Notes: a model not told the origin generated them from the letters alone. A stretch of 64,000 nucleotides of DNA from Clostridium magnum DSM 2767 (GCF_001623875.1 NZ_LWAE01000005.1:62001-126000); one strand, 5' to 3'. Shown: positions 45,315-54,929, counted from the stretch's first letter. Translations and numbers: made by a program.

Positions 45315-45545
45315 TTAAAAAATTGGTTTGTTTTCTAGGTTATCACCTTCATCTCCGTTAGGATTGCTTCTCAAGTACTCTCTACCATTTTTTGATTTCC
45401 CAACATTTACATCCTCAATTAAATGGTCCTTTGCCATCATTATTGCCTCGTCTATTGAATATACATTTCCATTTTCAAGCATTACATCAGTTATATCTCC
45501 CTGAGGATTTTTCTTTACCTTTATAACTTTAGATTTATCAATCAT
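45315..45545 (-). CDS. DUF3892-family protein
   Basis: 76 residues: VIKVKKNPQGDITDVMLENG, then YSIDEAIMMAKDHLIEDVNVG and GREYLRSNPNGDEGDNLENK, the standard layout of this small Firmicutes family. No function is known. Start with an AGGTGTTAG-type site. Confidence 0.8.
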   Translation of the reverse strand: MIDKSKVIKVKKNPQGDITDVMLENGNVYSIDEAIMMAKDHLIEDVNVGKSKNGREYLRSNPNGDEGDNLENKPIF

Positions 45546-45802
45546 GCTAACACCTCACCTATATTTTTTTGAAGCTTCTTTTAATATTATTTGTAGTAAT
45601 GTTACGTACTATTCTTATATTGGATATTATAGGTGGATAATCTAAAATATATTCTCCATAATGAATATGAAATAATGTATAATATATAAGGCAGTGTTTC
45701 CTAATACACATCCCACGTGAAGACAGTAGTATTGCCGTGGAAGTAGGATTGACAAATAAATGTGGTAATAATACCACTTAAATAAAGGAGCTTTTAGATA
45801 TT

Positions 45803-46738
45803 ATGAATTTTTATTTTGCACCTATGGAAGGCTTGACTGGGTACATTTACAGAAATGCCCATAATGCTTTTTTTAATAACATAGATAAATACTTTTCACC
45901 TTTTATTGTTGCAAATCAAAGTAACAGCTTTAAGACACGGGAATTAAATGATATTTTACCTGAAAATAATGAAGGGTTAACTTTGATTCCACAATTACTA
46001 ACAAATAATGCAAAAGATTTTGTACATACTTCAAAGAAAATAAAGCAATTGGGGTATAATGAGATCAATTTAAATTTGGGATGTCCTTCTGGAACTGTAG
46101 TTTCAAAAAATAGAGGATCTGGATTTCTTTCAAAAACAAAAGAACTTGATGAATTTTTGGAGGAAATTTTTTCTCATTCAATAACAAAGATTTCAATAAA
46201 AACTAGAATAGGAAAAGACCAGCCGGAAGAATTTTACAATTTAATTGAGATATTTAACAAATATCCTATAGAAGAGCTTATAATTCATCCTAGAATTCAA
46301 AAAGATTTTTATAAAAATAAGCCTAATCTGAAGATTTTTAGAGATGCATTGATTTTAAGTAGAAATCCTGTTTGCTATAATGGCGACATTTTTACAGTGA
46401 AAGATTACAAGGAGTTTTCTGCTGATTTCCATAGTGTAGAAACTTTAATGATTGGCAGGGGGCTGCTAGCCAATCCAGGAATGATTAGTGATATTAAAAA
46501 TAATACTAAACTGGAAAAAGAATTATTAAAAGACTTTCATGATAAAATTTATGAAGATTATAAAGGAATACTTTTTGGAGATAGGAATGTGTTATTTAAA
46601 ATGAAAGAATTATGGTTTTATATCATTCCTATGTTTTCTGATAATGCAAAGTATGCAAAAAAAATTAGGAAATCAGAAAGATTATACGACTACGATGCAG
46701 CGGTTTTAAGTCTATTCAGAGAACAGGATATTTTATAA
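45803..46738 (+). CDS. tRNA-dihydrouridine synthase family protein
   Basis: 311-residue FMN-dependent TIM-barrel enzyme. FYFAPMEGLTGYIYRNAH opens the barrel, INLNLGCPSGTVVSKNRGSG near residue 91 carries the catalytic Cys, and SIKTRIG, ELIIHPR and MIGRGLLANPGM bind FMN. It reduces uridines in the tRNA D-loop. It is shorter and more divergent than the main DusB, so it is probably an additional Dus. It has an AAAGGAG site. Confidence 0.87.
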   Translation: MNFYFAPMEGLTGYIYRNAHNAFFNNIDKYFSPFIVANQSNSFKTRELNDILPENNEGLTLIPQLLTNNAKDFVHTSKKIKQLGYNEINLNLGCPSGTVVSKNRGSGFLSKTKELDEFLEEIFSHSITKISIKTRIGKDQPEEFYNLIEIFNKYPIEELIIHPRIQKDFYKNKPNLKIFRDALILSRNPVCYNGDIFTVKDYKEFSADFHSVETLMIGRGLLANPGMISDIKNNTKLEKELLKDFHDKIYEDYKGILFGDRNVLFKMKELWFYIIPMFSDNAKYAKKIRKSERLYDYDAAVLSLFREQDIL

Positions 46739-46818
46739 ACTCTTTCTGTTAAGGTGGTGTTCATTTCGGCTTTAGAATACATAATATGATACAGAAAGAA
46801 TTTCTTCAGGAGGAAGCA

Positions 46819-47499
46819 ATGAAATATCATCATCAACAGTTTCCAAATTATTGTTGGTATAACTCTATACCTCATTTTCATCAGGATGGAGGTGAAAGAG
46901 AAAGTTTAACAGAAAGATTGACAGATGCACCACTGAACTGTCTTAAAATTGGGAGCCTAGCTCCTGACTTTAATTTAGAAGGTGTTCTTGGAGGCGAGAG
47001 AATCAAGATAAGTCTTAGCGGCCAGAGAGGGAGATGGACAGTACTATTTTTTTATGCCTCTGACTTTACATTTGTTTGACCTACAGAACTTGCAGCAGTT
47101 GCTGCTAAAATGAATAAATTTAGAAGATTAAATACAGCGGTACTTGGCATAAGCACTGATAGCATATATTCGCACAAAATATTTACACAGGTTTCACCAT
47201 CAGGTAGAAAAATCAATTTTCCTCTTTTATCGGATAGATCACAGGAAGTGTCAAAAAAATATGGTGTTTTAAATGAGAAAGAAGGATTTACTTACAGAGC
47301 CACTTTTATAATAGATCCGGAAGGTGTCATTCAAGCAATATTTATAAATCCACCTTCTGTTGGAAGAAATATTAATGAGATTATAAGAATTGTTGAAGCA
47401 TTGCAATACAGCAAAAAGACTAATCTTGCAGTTCCAGCAAATTGGGAAAGTGGAGAACCAGGCATAGAAAGAGATTGGGAGATGGTAGGTAAGTATTAA
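46819..47499 (+). CDS. Peroxiredoxin with selenocysteine at the peroxidatic position
   Basis: 226-residue AhpC/Prx-type peroxidase read through an in-frame TGA at 47077. The active-site motif is FTFV-U-PTE, where U (residue 87) replaces the peroxidatic cysteine of FTFVCPTE; the frame is conserved on both sides, ending with a normal Prx C-terminus (EPGIERDWEMVGKY). The resolving cysteine of the usual VCPANW is absent (AVPANW), so recycling needs an external thiol. A SECIS-like hairpin follows the TGA. ATG 46819 is chosen for the AGGAGGAAG site. It should reduce peroxides in the cytosol of this anaerobe. Confidence 0.87.
47077..47105 (+). other. Selenocysteine UGA codon and SECIS-like hairpin
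   Basis: After TGA (47077-47079), GCAGC (47092-47096) pairs with GCTGC (47101-47105) around loop AGTT. The G is the second loop base and the loop is 17 nt from the UGA, matching the known bacterial SECIS pattern (apical loop with an early G, 16-37 nt away). Confidence 0.7.
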
Positions 47500-47502
47500 C
47501 AA

Positions 47503-47541
47503 TATATAATAGGGTTACTCTAGAAGTAGCCCTATTATATA
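47503..47541. terminator. Hairpin between convergent peroxiredoxin and LysR genes
   Basis: TATATAATAGGGTTACT pairs with AGTAGCCCTATTATATA (one wobble, about 17 bp, 5-nt loop). It overlaps the stop codon of the LysR gene. It lacks a clear T-run but is placed as a bidirectional terminator. Confidence 0.65.
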
Positions 47542-48407
47542 CGGCCAATAGATTTTAAAAATTGTTTAGTAGTGGATGAAATATAGGTATCTGGATTATA
47601 TACAGCTGCTATAGTTGACTGAAGGTCGCTGTCCGATATGCTTTTTATTGCTATTTTTGACTTATCAGCAAAACCTATTGCAGATTCTGGTACAATTCCC
47701 ACACCTAAGCCTTCATTTGCCCAATGAAGAGTAGTTCTGGCATCATCGCTTTTACAGAAGATATCCCACTTAATCTTTTTTTGTTCCAACATATCTGTAA
47801 TAATAGATTCCCATCTTCGGTATAAAAGGATAGGCACAGCTGACAGTTCAGAAAGAGTAACACTGTCAGGATTTAAGCAGTTTCTAAAAAAATTATGATT
47901 CCCAATTGCAACCATGGATTCCTTTAATATATTTATATATTTGAATGAGGATAGTATAAAAGGTGTTCTCACAATTGCTACGTCTAAGTTATTTGCTTTT
48001 AGTTTCTCTAACAGTTCATATGTGTTCCCTTCGAATATTTCATAGTGTATATCAGGATTTTCCTTGTGAAAGGGAAGTATTAATTTATTAAGAAAAATAA
48101 TTTCTACGGAAGATACAACACCTACCCTCAGTGTCCCAGAGATTCCTTTCTTGTAAGCTTCCAATTCCTGTAGTGTAAACTTGGACAGGTCTAGCAAACT
48201 ATTTGCTTTACTGTACAGAATTCTCCCAGCTTCCGTAAGTTTAATATGTCTTGAGCCTCGTTCAAATAAAATACAACCAAGCTGATTTTCCATCAATTTC
48301 ATATGGGTGCTTAATGGTGGCTGGGACATATTAAGTCTTTTTGCAGCAGCAGATATAGTTCCTTCATTAACAATGGTTACAAAGTACTCAAGTTGTTTTA
48401 AATCCAT
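47535..48407 (-). CDS. LysR-family transcriptional regulator
   Basis: 290 residues. The N-terminal HTH is MDLKQLEYFVTIVNEGTISA, AAKRLNMSQPPLSTHMKLME and LGCILFERGSRHIKLTEAG, followed by an effector domain (LRVGVVSSVEIIFL, VAIVRTPF, GLGVGIVPESA). It is divergent from the ABC exporter pair at 48608, the usual LysR arrangement, so it likely regulates the exporter. It is convergent to the peroxiredoxin gene and less likely to control it. Confidence 0.88.
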   Translation of the reverse strand: MDLKQLEYFVTIVNEGTISAAAKRLNMSQPPLSTHMKLMENQLGCILFERGSRHIKLTEAGRILYSKANSLLDLSKFTLQELEAYKKGISGTLRVGVVSSVEIIFLNKLILPFHKENPDIHYEIFEGNTYELLEKLKANNLDVAIVRTPFILSSFKYINILKESMVAIGNHNFFRNCLNPDSVTLSELSAVPILLYRRWESIITDMLEQKKIKWDIFCKSDDARTTLHWANEGLGVGIVPESAIGFADKSKIAIKSISDSDLQSTIAAVYNPDTYISSTTKQFLKSIGRI

Positions 48408-48607
48408 AATGACAATCCTTTCATTGAAGCAAAATCTTAATTCAGAGGAGTTTCATATAAAGTGGAAGAATTATGCCAAGTTAGTCAGGTTAAAATTAAA
48501 TCTATATGTAAAAGATATAGAAAGCATACAATTATAATATTATTAATATTGATAAAAATATGATATTATAACTTAGAAAAAAAAGCAACATAAGGAAGGA
48601 TAACAAT

Positions 48608-50356
48608 ATGAAACAATTATTGATATTTTTAAAGGACTATAAAAAAGAAAGTATTCTTGCTCCGCTGTTTAAAATGTTGGAAGCTTCCTTTGAATTATTA
48701 ATTCCCATAGTGATGAAGCTGATTATTGATGTTGGAATCAAGAATGGTGACAAAAGATATATTTTAAATATGAGCATAGTTATGATACTACTCGGAATAA
48801 TAGGTCTTATATGTTCTATTACTGCTCAATATTTTTCTGCTAAAGCAGCTGTGGGGTTTGCTGCTAAGGTACGGTCTAACTTATTTAAACATATTCAAAA
48901 GCTTTCCTTCACCGAAATGGATAGTGTAGGTACCTCCACAATGATTACAAGAATGACAAGTGATATCAATCAAGTTCAGTCTGGAGTAAATCTTGTATTG
49001 AGATTGTTTATGCGATCACCTTTTATTGTGTTTGGTGCAATGATTATGGCCTTTACAATAGATGTAGAATCAGCTTTAGTTTTTGTTGCGGCTATTCCAC
49101 TGCTTTCTGTTATAGTTTTTGGGGTTATGCTTATTAGTATCCCTTTATATAAGAAGGTACAGTTAAAATTAGATATAATATTAAGATCAACAAGGGAGAA
49201 TCTTATAGGAGTGCGAGTAATACGTGCATTCCATAAAGAAGAAGACGAAATAAAAAGCTTTAGCGAAAATAATATGAACCTGACAAAACTGCAGTTGTTT
49301 GTAGGAAGAATTCTAGGCGTAATGAATCCGGTAACCTATATGATTGTTAATGGGGCTATTATAATTTTATTATGGATAGGTGCTATAAAGGTTTCAAATG
49401 GAGTATTGACCACAGGAGCAGTAATAGCATTAGTAAACTATATGTCACAAATACTGATAGAACTTATCAAGCTAGCTAATCTAATAATAAATGTTACAAA
49501 ATCAATAGCCTGTGGGAACCGTGTGCAAAGTATATTCGATATGAAGCCAAGCATTGCTCAACATGAAGAGATTAATAAACCTTATCTTGATTCCAATAGT
49601 TCTGATAATGATGCCTTTATTAAATTTAATCAGGTGTCTTTTAAATATTCCGGAGCTTCTGAAGAGGCACTGTCAAATATAAGCTTTAAAGTAAAAAAAG
49701 GCGAAACTATTGGTATCATCGGAGGAACAGGAGCTGGTAAATCAACACTAGTCCATCTCATATCAAGATTTTATGATGTTACAGAGGGCAAAATATTAAT
49801 TAACAACAAAAACATTAAACAATATGATATAGCTAAACTGAGGGAAAGAATGGGCATAGTTATGCAAAGAGCTGTGCTATTTAAAGGGACAATACGTGAA
49901 AATTTATGCTGGGGTAAAAAAGATGCAACGGCTGAAGAGTTGGAAGAAGCATTGCAAATTTCACAATCCAAGGAATTTGTTGATAAGAAAGAAAATGGCT
50001 TAGATAGTTTTGTTGAGCAGGGAGGCAAAAATTTATCCGGAGGTCAGAAACAGCGTCTGACTATAGCCAGGGCATTGATTCGAAAACCAGAAGTTCTTAT
50101 ACTGGATGATAGTGCATCAGCCCTTGATTATGTCACCGATGCAAAACTGAGGATTGCCATTTCCAATATGAAAAACAAACCTACAGTATTTATTGTATCT
50201 CAGAGAAGTGCTGCAGTCAGATACGCTGATCAGATAATAGTTCTCGATGACGGTAAAATATCAGCAATAGGAACTCATGATGAATTATTAGAGAAATGTG
50301 ATATTTATCAGGAGATATATTATTCTCAGTATCCTAAAAACGAGGAGGCATTGTAG
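48608..50356 (+). CDS. Heterodimeric ABC exporter, subunit with degenerate Walker B
   Basis: 582 residues: six helices (1-310) and an ATPase domain. Walker A is GGTGAGKST (near 372), the signature LSGGQKQRL (near 475) is canonical, but Walker B reads VLILDDSASALD with Asp in place of the catalytic Glu. It thus supplies the degenerate ATP site of a heterodimer, as in TM287/288 and BmrCD. The partner gene starts right after its stop codon. It probably exports drugs, lipids or peptides. Confidence 0.88.
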   Translation: MKQLLIFLKDYKKESILAPLFKMLEASFELLIPIVMKLIIDVGIKNGDKRYILNMSIVMILLGIIGLICSITAQYFSAKAAVGFAAKVRSNLFKHIQKLSFTEMDSVGTSTMITRMTSDINQVQSGVNLVLRLFMRSPFIVFGAMIMAFTIDVESALVFVAAIPLLSVIVFGVMLISIPLYKKVQLKLDIILRSTRENLIGVRVIRAFHKEEDEIKSFSENNMNLTKLQLFVGRILGVMNPVTYMIVNGAIIILLWIGAIKVSNGVLTTGAVIALVNYMSQILIELIKLANLIINVTKSIACGNRVQSIFDMKPSIAQHEEINKPYLDSNSSDNDAFIKFNQVSFKYSGASEEALSNISFKVKKGETIGIIGGTGAGKSTLVHLISRFYDVTEGKILINNKNIKQYDIAKLRERMGIVMQRAVLFKGTIRENLCWGKKDATAEELEEALQISQSKEFVDKKENGLDSFVEQGGKNLSGGQKQRLTIARALIRKPEVLILDDSASALDYVTDAKLRIAISNMKNKPTVFIVSQRSAAVRYADQIIVLDDGKISAIGTHDELLEKCDIYQEIYYSQYPKNEEAL

Positions 50357-52132
50357 GTGGATAAAGTGAAGAACAATAAAAAGATTAATGATAAAAAAGA
50401 AACATTAAGAAAGGTTTTTCTATATATTAAGCCATATTGGATATATGTAATACTTTCTGTATTATTTGCTGCGATAACTGTTCCCATGTCATTATATGTT
50501 TTGTTTCTTATGGGCCGTGCAGTAGATTGTATTATTGGCATCGGAAAAGTGGATTTTATTGGGCTTAAATCCATTATAGTGTTAATGATAGTTTTAGGTG
50601 CTCTTATCGGAATTATGCAGTGGGCTATGAATGTATGTAACAATAAAATTGTCTATAACGTAATAAGAGATATAAGGAAAGATGCTTTTGAGAAAATACA
50701 AACTCTCCCATTGAAGTACATTGATAAAAATTCTTATGGGGAAATTGTAAGCAAAGTAATAGCGGATGTTGATCAGTTTGCAGATGGATTGTTGATGGGA
50801 TTTACTCAACTATTCACCAGTATTATTACTATTTTTGGAACTCTTATTTTTATGTTCTATGAGAGTGTGCCTATATCGCTGGTAGTAGTGTGCCTTACAC
50901 CTATTTCTTTATTTGTTGCAAGCTTTATTGCGAAAAGAACATATAGTATGTTTAAATCTCAGTCGGAAACAAGAGGGGAGCAAACCGCATTTATAGATGA
51001 AATGATTGGAAACCAGAAGGTGGTGCAGGCATTTGGACATGAAAAAGAAGCAGTGGATACATTTGATGAAATTAATAATAGGCTTGAAAAAAGCTCGTTA
51101 AACGCAACCTTCTTTTCTTCAATAACTAATCCTGCTACAAGATTTGTAAATGGACTGGTTTATGCCGGTGTGGGAATTGCAGGTGCACTGTCAGTTATAA
51201 ATGGATCACTTACCGTTGGAACTCTAACCTGTTTCTTGAATTATGCAAACCAGTACACTAAGCCTTTTAATGAAATATCGGGAGTAGTTACTGAGCTTCA
51301 GAATGCTTTAGCCTGTGCTAAACGTGTTTTTGAACTGATAGAGGAGCCGCCTGACAGTCCTGATCTGGAAAATGCAAAGGAATTAACAAATGTAAAAGGC
51401 GAAATAGATCTAAAAGATGTAGAGTTCTCCTATAATCTGGAGAAAAAATTCATAGAGAATTTGAACCTTCAAGTAAAACAAGGGCAAAAAATTGCACTAG
51501 TTGGGCCAACTGGCTGTGGAAAAACAACAATTATAAATTTACTTATGCGTTTCTATGATGTAAATGATGGAGACATAGAAATAGATAACAATAATATTAA
51601 AGAGATAACAAGAAAAAGTCTTCGTACTAATTATGGTATGGTGCTGCAGGAAACCTGGTTAAAATCTGGAACTGTTCGTGAAAATATATCCATGGGAAAG
51701 CCTAATGCCACGGAGGAAGAAATTATTTCGGCTGCAAAGGCAGCTCGTGTTCATAATTTTATTAGGCGTATGCCAAAAGGGTATGATACGGTTATAACAG
51801 AAAATGGAGAGGGCTTATCACAAGGTCAGAAACAATTGCTCTGCATTGCCAGAGTTATGCTGTGCCTGCCTCCTATGCTCATATTAGATGAGGCTACATC
51901 TTCTATAGATACAAGAACAGAAATTAAAATACAGGAGGCGTTTATGACGATGATGAAAGGAAGAACAAGTTTTATCATTGCCCATCGATTATCAACAATA
52001 AGAGATGCTGATATAATTCTTGTTATGAAAGATGGTCATATAATTGAACAAGGAAATCATGATAAATTATTGGAAAATCGCGGATTTTATTATGAACTCT
52101 ACAATAGTCAATTCGTTGGCAAAGTACTTTAA
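50357..52132 (+). CDS. Heterodimeric ABC exporter, subunit with diverged signature
   Basis: 591 residues: six helices, then Walker A GPTGCGKTT (near 385), an altered signature LSQGQKQLL (near 485) and a full Walker B MLILDEATSSID. Its Walker sites pair with the canonical signature of the upstream subunit to form the one active site, while its altered signature completes the degenerate one. GTG start directly after the upstream stop codon, with an AGGAGGCATTG site. Confidence 0.88.
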   Translation: MDKVKNNKKINDKKETLRKVFLYIKPYWIYVILSVLFAAITVPMSLYVLFLMGRAVDCIIGIGKVDFIGLKSIIVLMIVLGALIGIMQWAMNVCNNKIVYNVIRDIRKDAFEKIQTLPLKYIDKNSYGEIVSKVIADVDQFADGLLMGFTQLFTSIITIFGTLIFMFYESVPISLVVVCLTPISLFVASFIAKRTYSMFKSQSETRGEQTAFIDEMIGNQKVVQAFGHEKEAVDTFDEINNRLEKSSLNATFFSSITNPATRFVNGLVYAGVGIAGALSVINGSLTVGTLTCFLNYANQYTKPFNEISGVVTELQNALACAKRVFELIEEPPDSPDLENAKELTNVKGEIDLKDVEFSYNLEKKFIENLNLQVKQGQKIALVGPTGCGKTTIINLLMRFYDVNDGDIEIDNNNIKEITRKSLRTNYGMVLQETWLKSGTVRENISMGKPNATEEEIISAAKAARVHNFIRRMPKGYDTVITENGEGLSQGQKQLLCIARVMLCLPPMLILDEATSSIDTRTEIKIQEAFMTMMKGRTSFIIAHRLSTIRDADIILVMKDGHIIEQGNHDKLLENRGFYYELYNSQFVGKVL

Positions 52133-52200
52133 ACTGTAAGAAAGCAGCAGATTGAATTATTTGATAAGATATTATATTAGAGGGAATCTATGGAAGGGAT

Positions 52201-52241
52201 AAATGGGGTTTAAAACCCCATTTGATTCAAGTTTCCACTTT
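52201..52241 (-). repeat. Dispersed repeat, left-end fragment (copy F)
   Basis: On the minus strand AAAGTGGAAACTTGAATCAA matches the family left end. It then runs into the palindrome ATGGGGTTTTAAACCCCAT, and a GGATAAA (the family right end) appears inverted beside it. It starts at the stop codon of the 63-aa gene. Confidence 0.6.
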
Positions 52242-52431
52242 ATAAATTAGTTGGTATATCTATAATGATATCTATTTCAATTAAACTGTTATCCTCCTCA
52301 GATATTATTAATTCACTATTGTTAATTTCTTCAATTTCTGTTCCCTTTAATTTATACATATTTTTTATGACAACCTCTATAGGAGCATTATAATTAAAAT
52401 TATTGGTAAGTGGGTTTATTAATTTTTTCAA
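52240..52431 (-). CDS. Hypothetical protein (63 aa)
   Basis: 63 residues: MKKLINPLTNNFNYNAPIEV, a middle YKLKGTEIEEINNSELIIS and an acidic, isoleucine-rich end (LIEIDIIIDIPTNL). The start is TTG with GGGGGTGAAG ahead. The stop codon lies at the edge of a repeat copy. It is the last gene of a five-gene minus-strand glycan set. No family recognised. Confidence 0.55.
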   Translation of the reverse strand: MKKLINPLTNNFNYNAPIEVVIKNMYKLKGTEIEEINNSELIISEEDNSLIEIDIIIDIPTNL

Positions 52432-52452
52432 TACTTCACCCCCAAATATATA

Positions 52453-53346
52453 TTAGAACGGTATATTAAATTTATTGAAGAACCAATCGTCATCATGTAG
52501 ACGGCGCTTAAAATAATCTATACGTTGATCATAAGTATCGCTTGCAGTTATTTTATTTAAAATAGTCTCAAAGTTAGAATAATCATGCATGGATTTCATT
52601 AATTTACGGATTCTATTTTCATTAAAATGGCTAAAGGCCATACGTAATTTATTATAATGAAATTCAGTTAAGTCAACATCATATGGTTGTATTTTTCTAA
52701 ATTTATGACCAATTTTAACATCAGGATGTACAAAAATTTTATATCCCAAAAGCCAAAGCTTTACTGATAGTTCTACATCTTCAAAGCCCCAACTATGGAA
52801 GCCATGATCAAATCCTCCTACTGCGTCAAAGACCTCTTTTCTTATAGCCATACATCCACCTGGAGCTAGTGGCACTTCTTTAATATTCATCGGCTTTTTC
52901 AACCAATATGTTTCAAGCTTTTCATTCCAGGTTTGACCATAGCCTACAGGGCTATCTGGAGAAAAATGGCCAATACCTGGGCATACTACACTTACATTTT
53001 TATTATTAAAAGCCTTTAATAGTGTGTTAAGCCACTTTGGTTCCATAGTAATATGGGCATCACAAAAGACTAATATTTTTGTAAGTGGTACAAAACTTGC
53101 ACCTAGATTTCTTGCTACTGATGGTCCTATGCCCTTTGTTTCAACTAACGTTACATTTGGGTATCTGTTAAAAGGATTTTTCAAAAACTCACAGCAGTTA
53201 TCATTAGAGCCATCGTCAATAATCAATATATTTGATATATTTTTCGCTTCAGTTTTAAATAAAAACTCTAAGGTTTGCTTGATATAAATACCTTCGTTTT
53301 TACATGGAATAATAATAGTTGCTTCATGTCTTTTTATATTATCCAT
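52453..53346 (-). CDS. Family 2 glycosyltransferase
   Basis: 297-residue GT-A enzyme: TIIIPCKNEGIYIKQTLEFL, ILIIDDGSNDNCCEFL, a DXD-like VFCDAHITMEPKW near residue 91, and PGGCMAIRKEVFDAVGGFDHGFHSWGFEDVEL near 158, the acceptor/ED motif seen also in polypeptide GalNAc transferases. No membrane helices. It starts 6 nt after the small CNA-B-like gene and probably adds a sugar to a surface glycan or glycoprotein. Confidence 0.83.
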   Translation of the reverse strand: MDNIKRHEATIIIPCKNEGIYIKQTLEFLFKTEAKNISNILIIDDGSNDNCCEFLKNPFNRYPNVTLVETKGIGPSVARNLGASFVPLTKILVFCDAHITMEPKWLNTLLKAFNNKNVSVVCPGIGHFSPDSPVGYGQTWNEKLETYWLKKPMNIKEVPLAPGGCMAIRKEVFDAVGGFDHGFHSWGFEDVELSVKLWLLGYKIFVHPDVKIGHKFRKIQPYDVDLTEFHYNKLRMAFSHFNENRIRKLMKSMHDYSNFETILNKITASDTYDQRIDYFKRRLHDDDWFFNKFNIPF

Positions 53347-53352
53347 AGTAAC

Positions 53353-53745
53353 CTATTCTTCAAAATCACAATCTTCAGGTTCACGGGTACTTTTGACAGT
53401 TTCTGTTGAAGATTTATTTATAAAACAATCCAGATATAATATCTTCAATATGAGTTTATCTCCAGGATATACAGGTCCTAAAAGAAATTGTCCATTTTCA
53501 TCTGTTATAGCGTTACCAATGGGTTCTAAATCAGAGGTTGTTTCAGGGTCAGCAGTAGCCCGTTTTAATTTGAAAAACTTAACTACAGCACAAGGGGCAG
53601 GTTTTCCATCAGGAAAACGGACTGTTCCAAGTATTACTTTTCTATAGTCACGCTGCAGGAAAAAATCCATGTCTAATTGATCAACACTTGATTTTTCATC
53701 ACCCTCTGGAACATCAATAACAAAACGGTTTATTTGATAATCCAT
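53353..53745 (-). CDS. Carboxypeptidase-regulatory/CNA-B-like beta-sandwich protein
   Basis: 130 residues. The core KVILGTVRFPDGKPAPCAVV, then NAITDENGQFLLGPVYPGDKLILKI, is the prealbumin-like fold found in carboxypeptidase-regulatory and CNA-B domains. It has no signal peptide, so it would have to reach a surface by mother-cell assembly or act in the cytosol. It lies 3 nt after the aminotransferase gene and 6 nt before the glycosyltransferase gene. Possibly a structural or acceptor protein of the locus. Confidence 0.65.
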   Translation of the reverse strand: MDYQINRFVIDVPEGDEKSSVDQLDMDFFLQRDYRKVILGTVRFPDGKPAPCAVVKFFKLKRATADPETTSDLEPIGNAITDENGQFLLGPVYPGDKLILKILYLDCFINKSSTETVKSTREPEDCDFEE

Positions 53746-53748
53746 ATC

Positions 53749-54924
53749 TTACACATCCTTTATACTTTTTATAACATAGTTAACATCTTCATTTGACATG
53801 CCAGGATAAAGCGGAATTGTGATAATATTCTCATATAACTTTTCTGCAATTGGACAAAGTCCTTTTGAATATCCTAGATACTGATAATAGGGATGATAGT
53901 AAACTGGAATATAATGAACATTTACTCCAACGTTTAAATCTGAAAGTTTATTAAATATCTCTTCTCTACTTTTTCCTATAGCTGAAAGATTAAATTTTAA
54001 AATATATATATGATAGGAAGATTTTGTGTGTGGAGCTTGATAAGGGATAGTAATTCTATTTTTAAAAATGCTTTCTGAGAAGGCTTTATCATATAGAGCA
54101 GCTATTTCACGTCTTCTTTTGATAAAACTATCCAGCTTATTTAGTTGTGAAATTCCTAAGGCAGCTTGCAAGTCACTTAAACGGTAATTATAGCCTAAAA
54201 ACTGCTGCTCATAATACCATTTGCCATGAGATTTATCTATAAGAAGTCCTGGAGAACGGGTAATACCGTGACTTCTAAATAATGTGAGCTTTTCATAGAG
54301 CTTAGGATCATTTGTGCAAATCATTCCTCCTTCAGCGGTTGTAATATGTTTCACAGGATGAAAGGAAAAAGTAGTTATATCAGCTATACTTCCTATTTTT
54401 TGCCAGTTGCCTTGAGAATCTTTTATTTTAGCACCAAGGCTGTGGGCTGCATCTTCAATAAATATTAAGTTATGTCTTTGGGCTAAATCCTTAATTTTAA
54501 ACAACTCTGCAGGCTGGCCAGTAAAATCCACAGCAATAATGGCTTTAGTCTTTTTTGTAATTTTTTTTTCTATTTCTAAAGGGTCTATATTATAGGTCCG
54601 TGGATCAATATCAGCAAATACAGGCTTTCCTCCAAGATAAAGGATGCTATTGGAAGTAGCAGCAAAGGTCATAGGTGTAGTAATGACCTCGTCATTAGCA
54701 CTAATATCAGCGGCATAACAGGCTCCATGCAGAGCAGCAGTTCCAGTTGCTACACAAACAGCATATTTACATCCTACATAATCTGCTACTTTTTTTTCAA
54801 ATTCATGAATTTTGGGTCCAGTAGTTAGATAATCACTTTTTAATACGTCTACTACTGCTTGAATATCTTCTTCATCGATATATTGACGTCCATAAGGTAT
54901 ATAGGGATGCTTCATTATCTTCAC
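53749..54924 (-). CDS. DegT/DnrJ/EryC1/StrS sugar aminotransferase (PseC-like)
   Basis: 391-residue PLP enzyme. PYGRQYIDEEDIQAVVDVLK, TGPKIHEFEKKVADYVG, ATGTAALHGACYAADI, IEDAAHSLGA and the PLP lysine in TTFSFHPVKHITTAEGG are all present. The SFHPVKxITTAEGG form is typical of UDP-4-keto-6-deoxy-hexosamine aminotransferases such as PseC. It would aminate the 4-keto sugar made by the 4,6-dehydratase at 59290-60300. Other pseudaminic acid genes are not in the window. Confidence 0.85.
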   Translation of the reverse strand: MKIMKHPYIPYGRQYIDEEDIQAVVDVLKSDYLTTGPKIHEFEKKVADYVGCKYAVCVATGTAALHGACYAADISANDEVITTPMTFAATSNSILYLGGKPVFADIDPRTYNIDPLEIEKKITKKTKAIIAVDFTGQPAELFKIKDLAQRHNLIFIEDAAHSLGAKIKDSQGNWQKIGSIADITTFSFHPVKHITTAEGGMICTNDPKLYEKLTLFRSHGITRSPGLLIDKSHGKWYYEQQFLGYNYRLSDLQAALGISQLNKLDSFIKRRREIAALYDKAFSESIFKNRITIPYQAPHTKSSYHIYILKFNLSAIGKSREEIFNKLSDLNVGVNVHYIPVYYHPYYQYLGYSKGLCPIAEKLYENIITIPLYPGMSNEDVNYVIKSIKDV

Positions 54925-54929
54925 CTTCT

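Noticed and set aside
45559..45777. Minus-strand 72-codon frame upstream of the DUF3892 gene
   Set aside because: No convincing ribosome binding site or family; the GTGGTA/TACCAC hairpin nearby lacks a T-run and was not called.
46786..47079. Stand-alone 97-aa truncated peroxiredoxin plus a second 129-aa fragment
   Set aside because: The two parts are the same frame separated only by a TGA at the active-site cysteine position with a SECIS-like hairpin, so a selenoprotein is the simpler reading.
47535..48407. LysR protein as an OxyR-type regulator of the peroxiredoxin
   Set aside because: It is convergent to the peroxiredoxin gene and divergent from the ABC exporter; the OxyR redox cysteine pair spacing was not evident.
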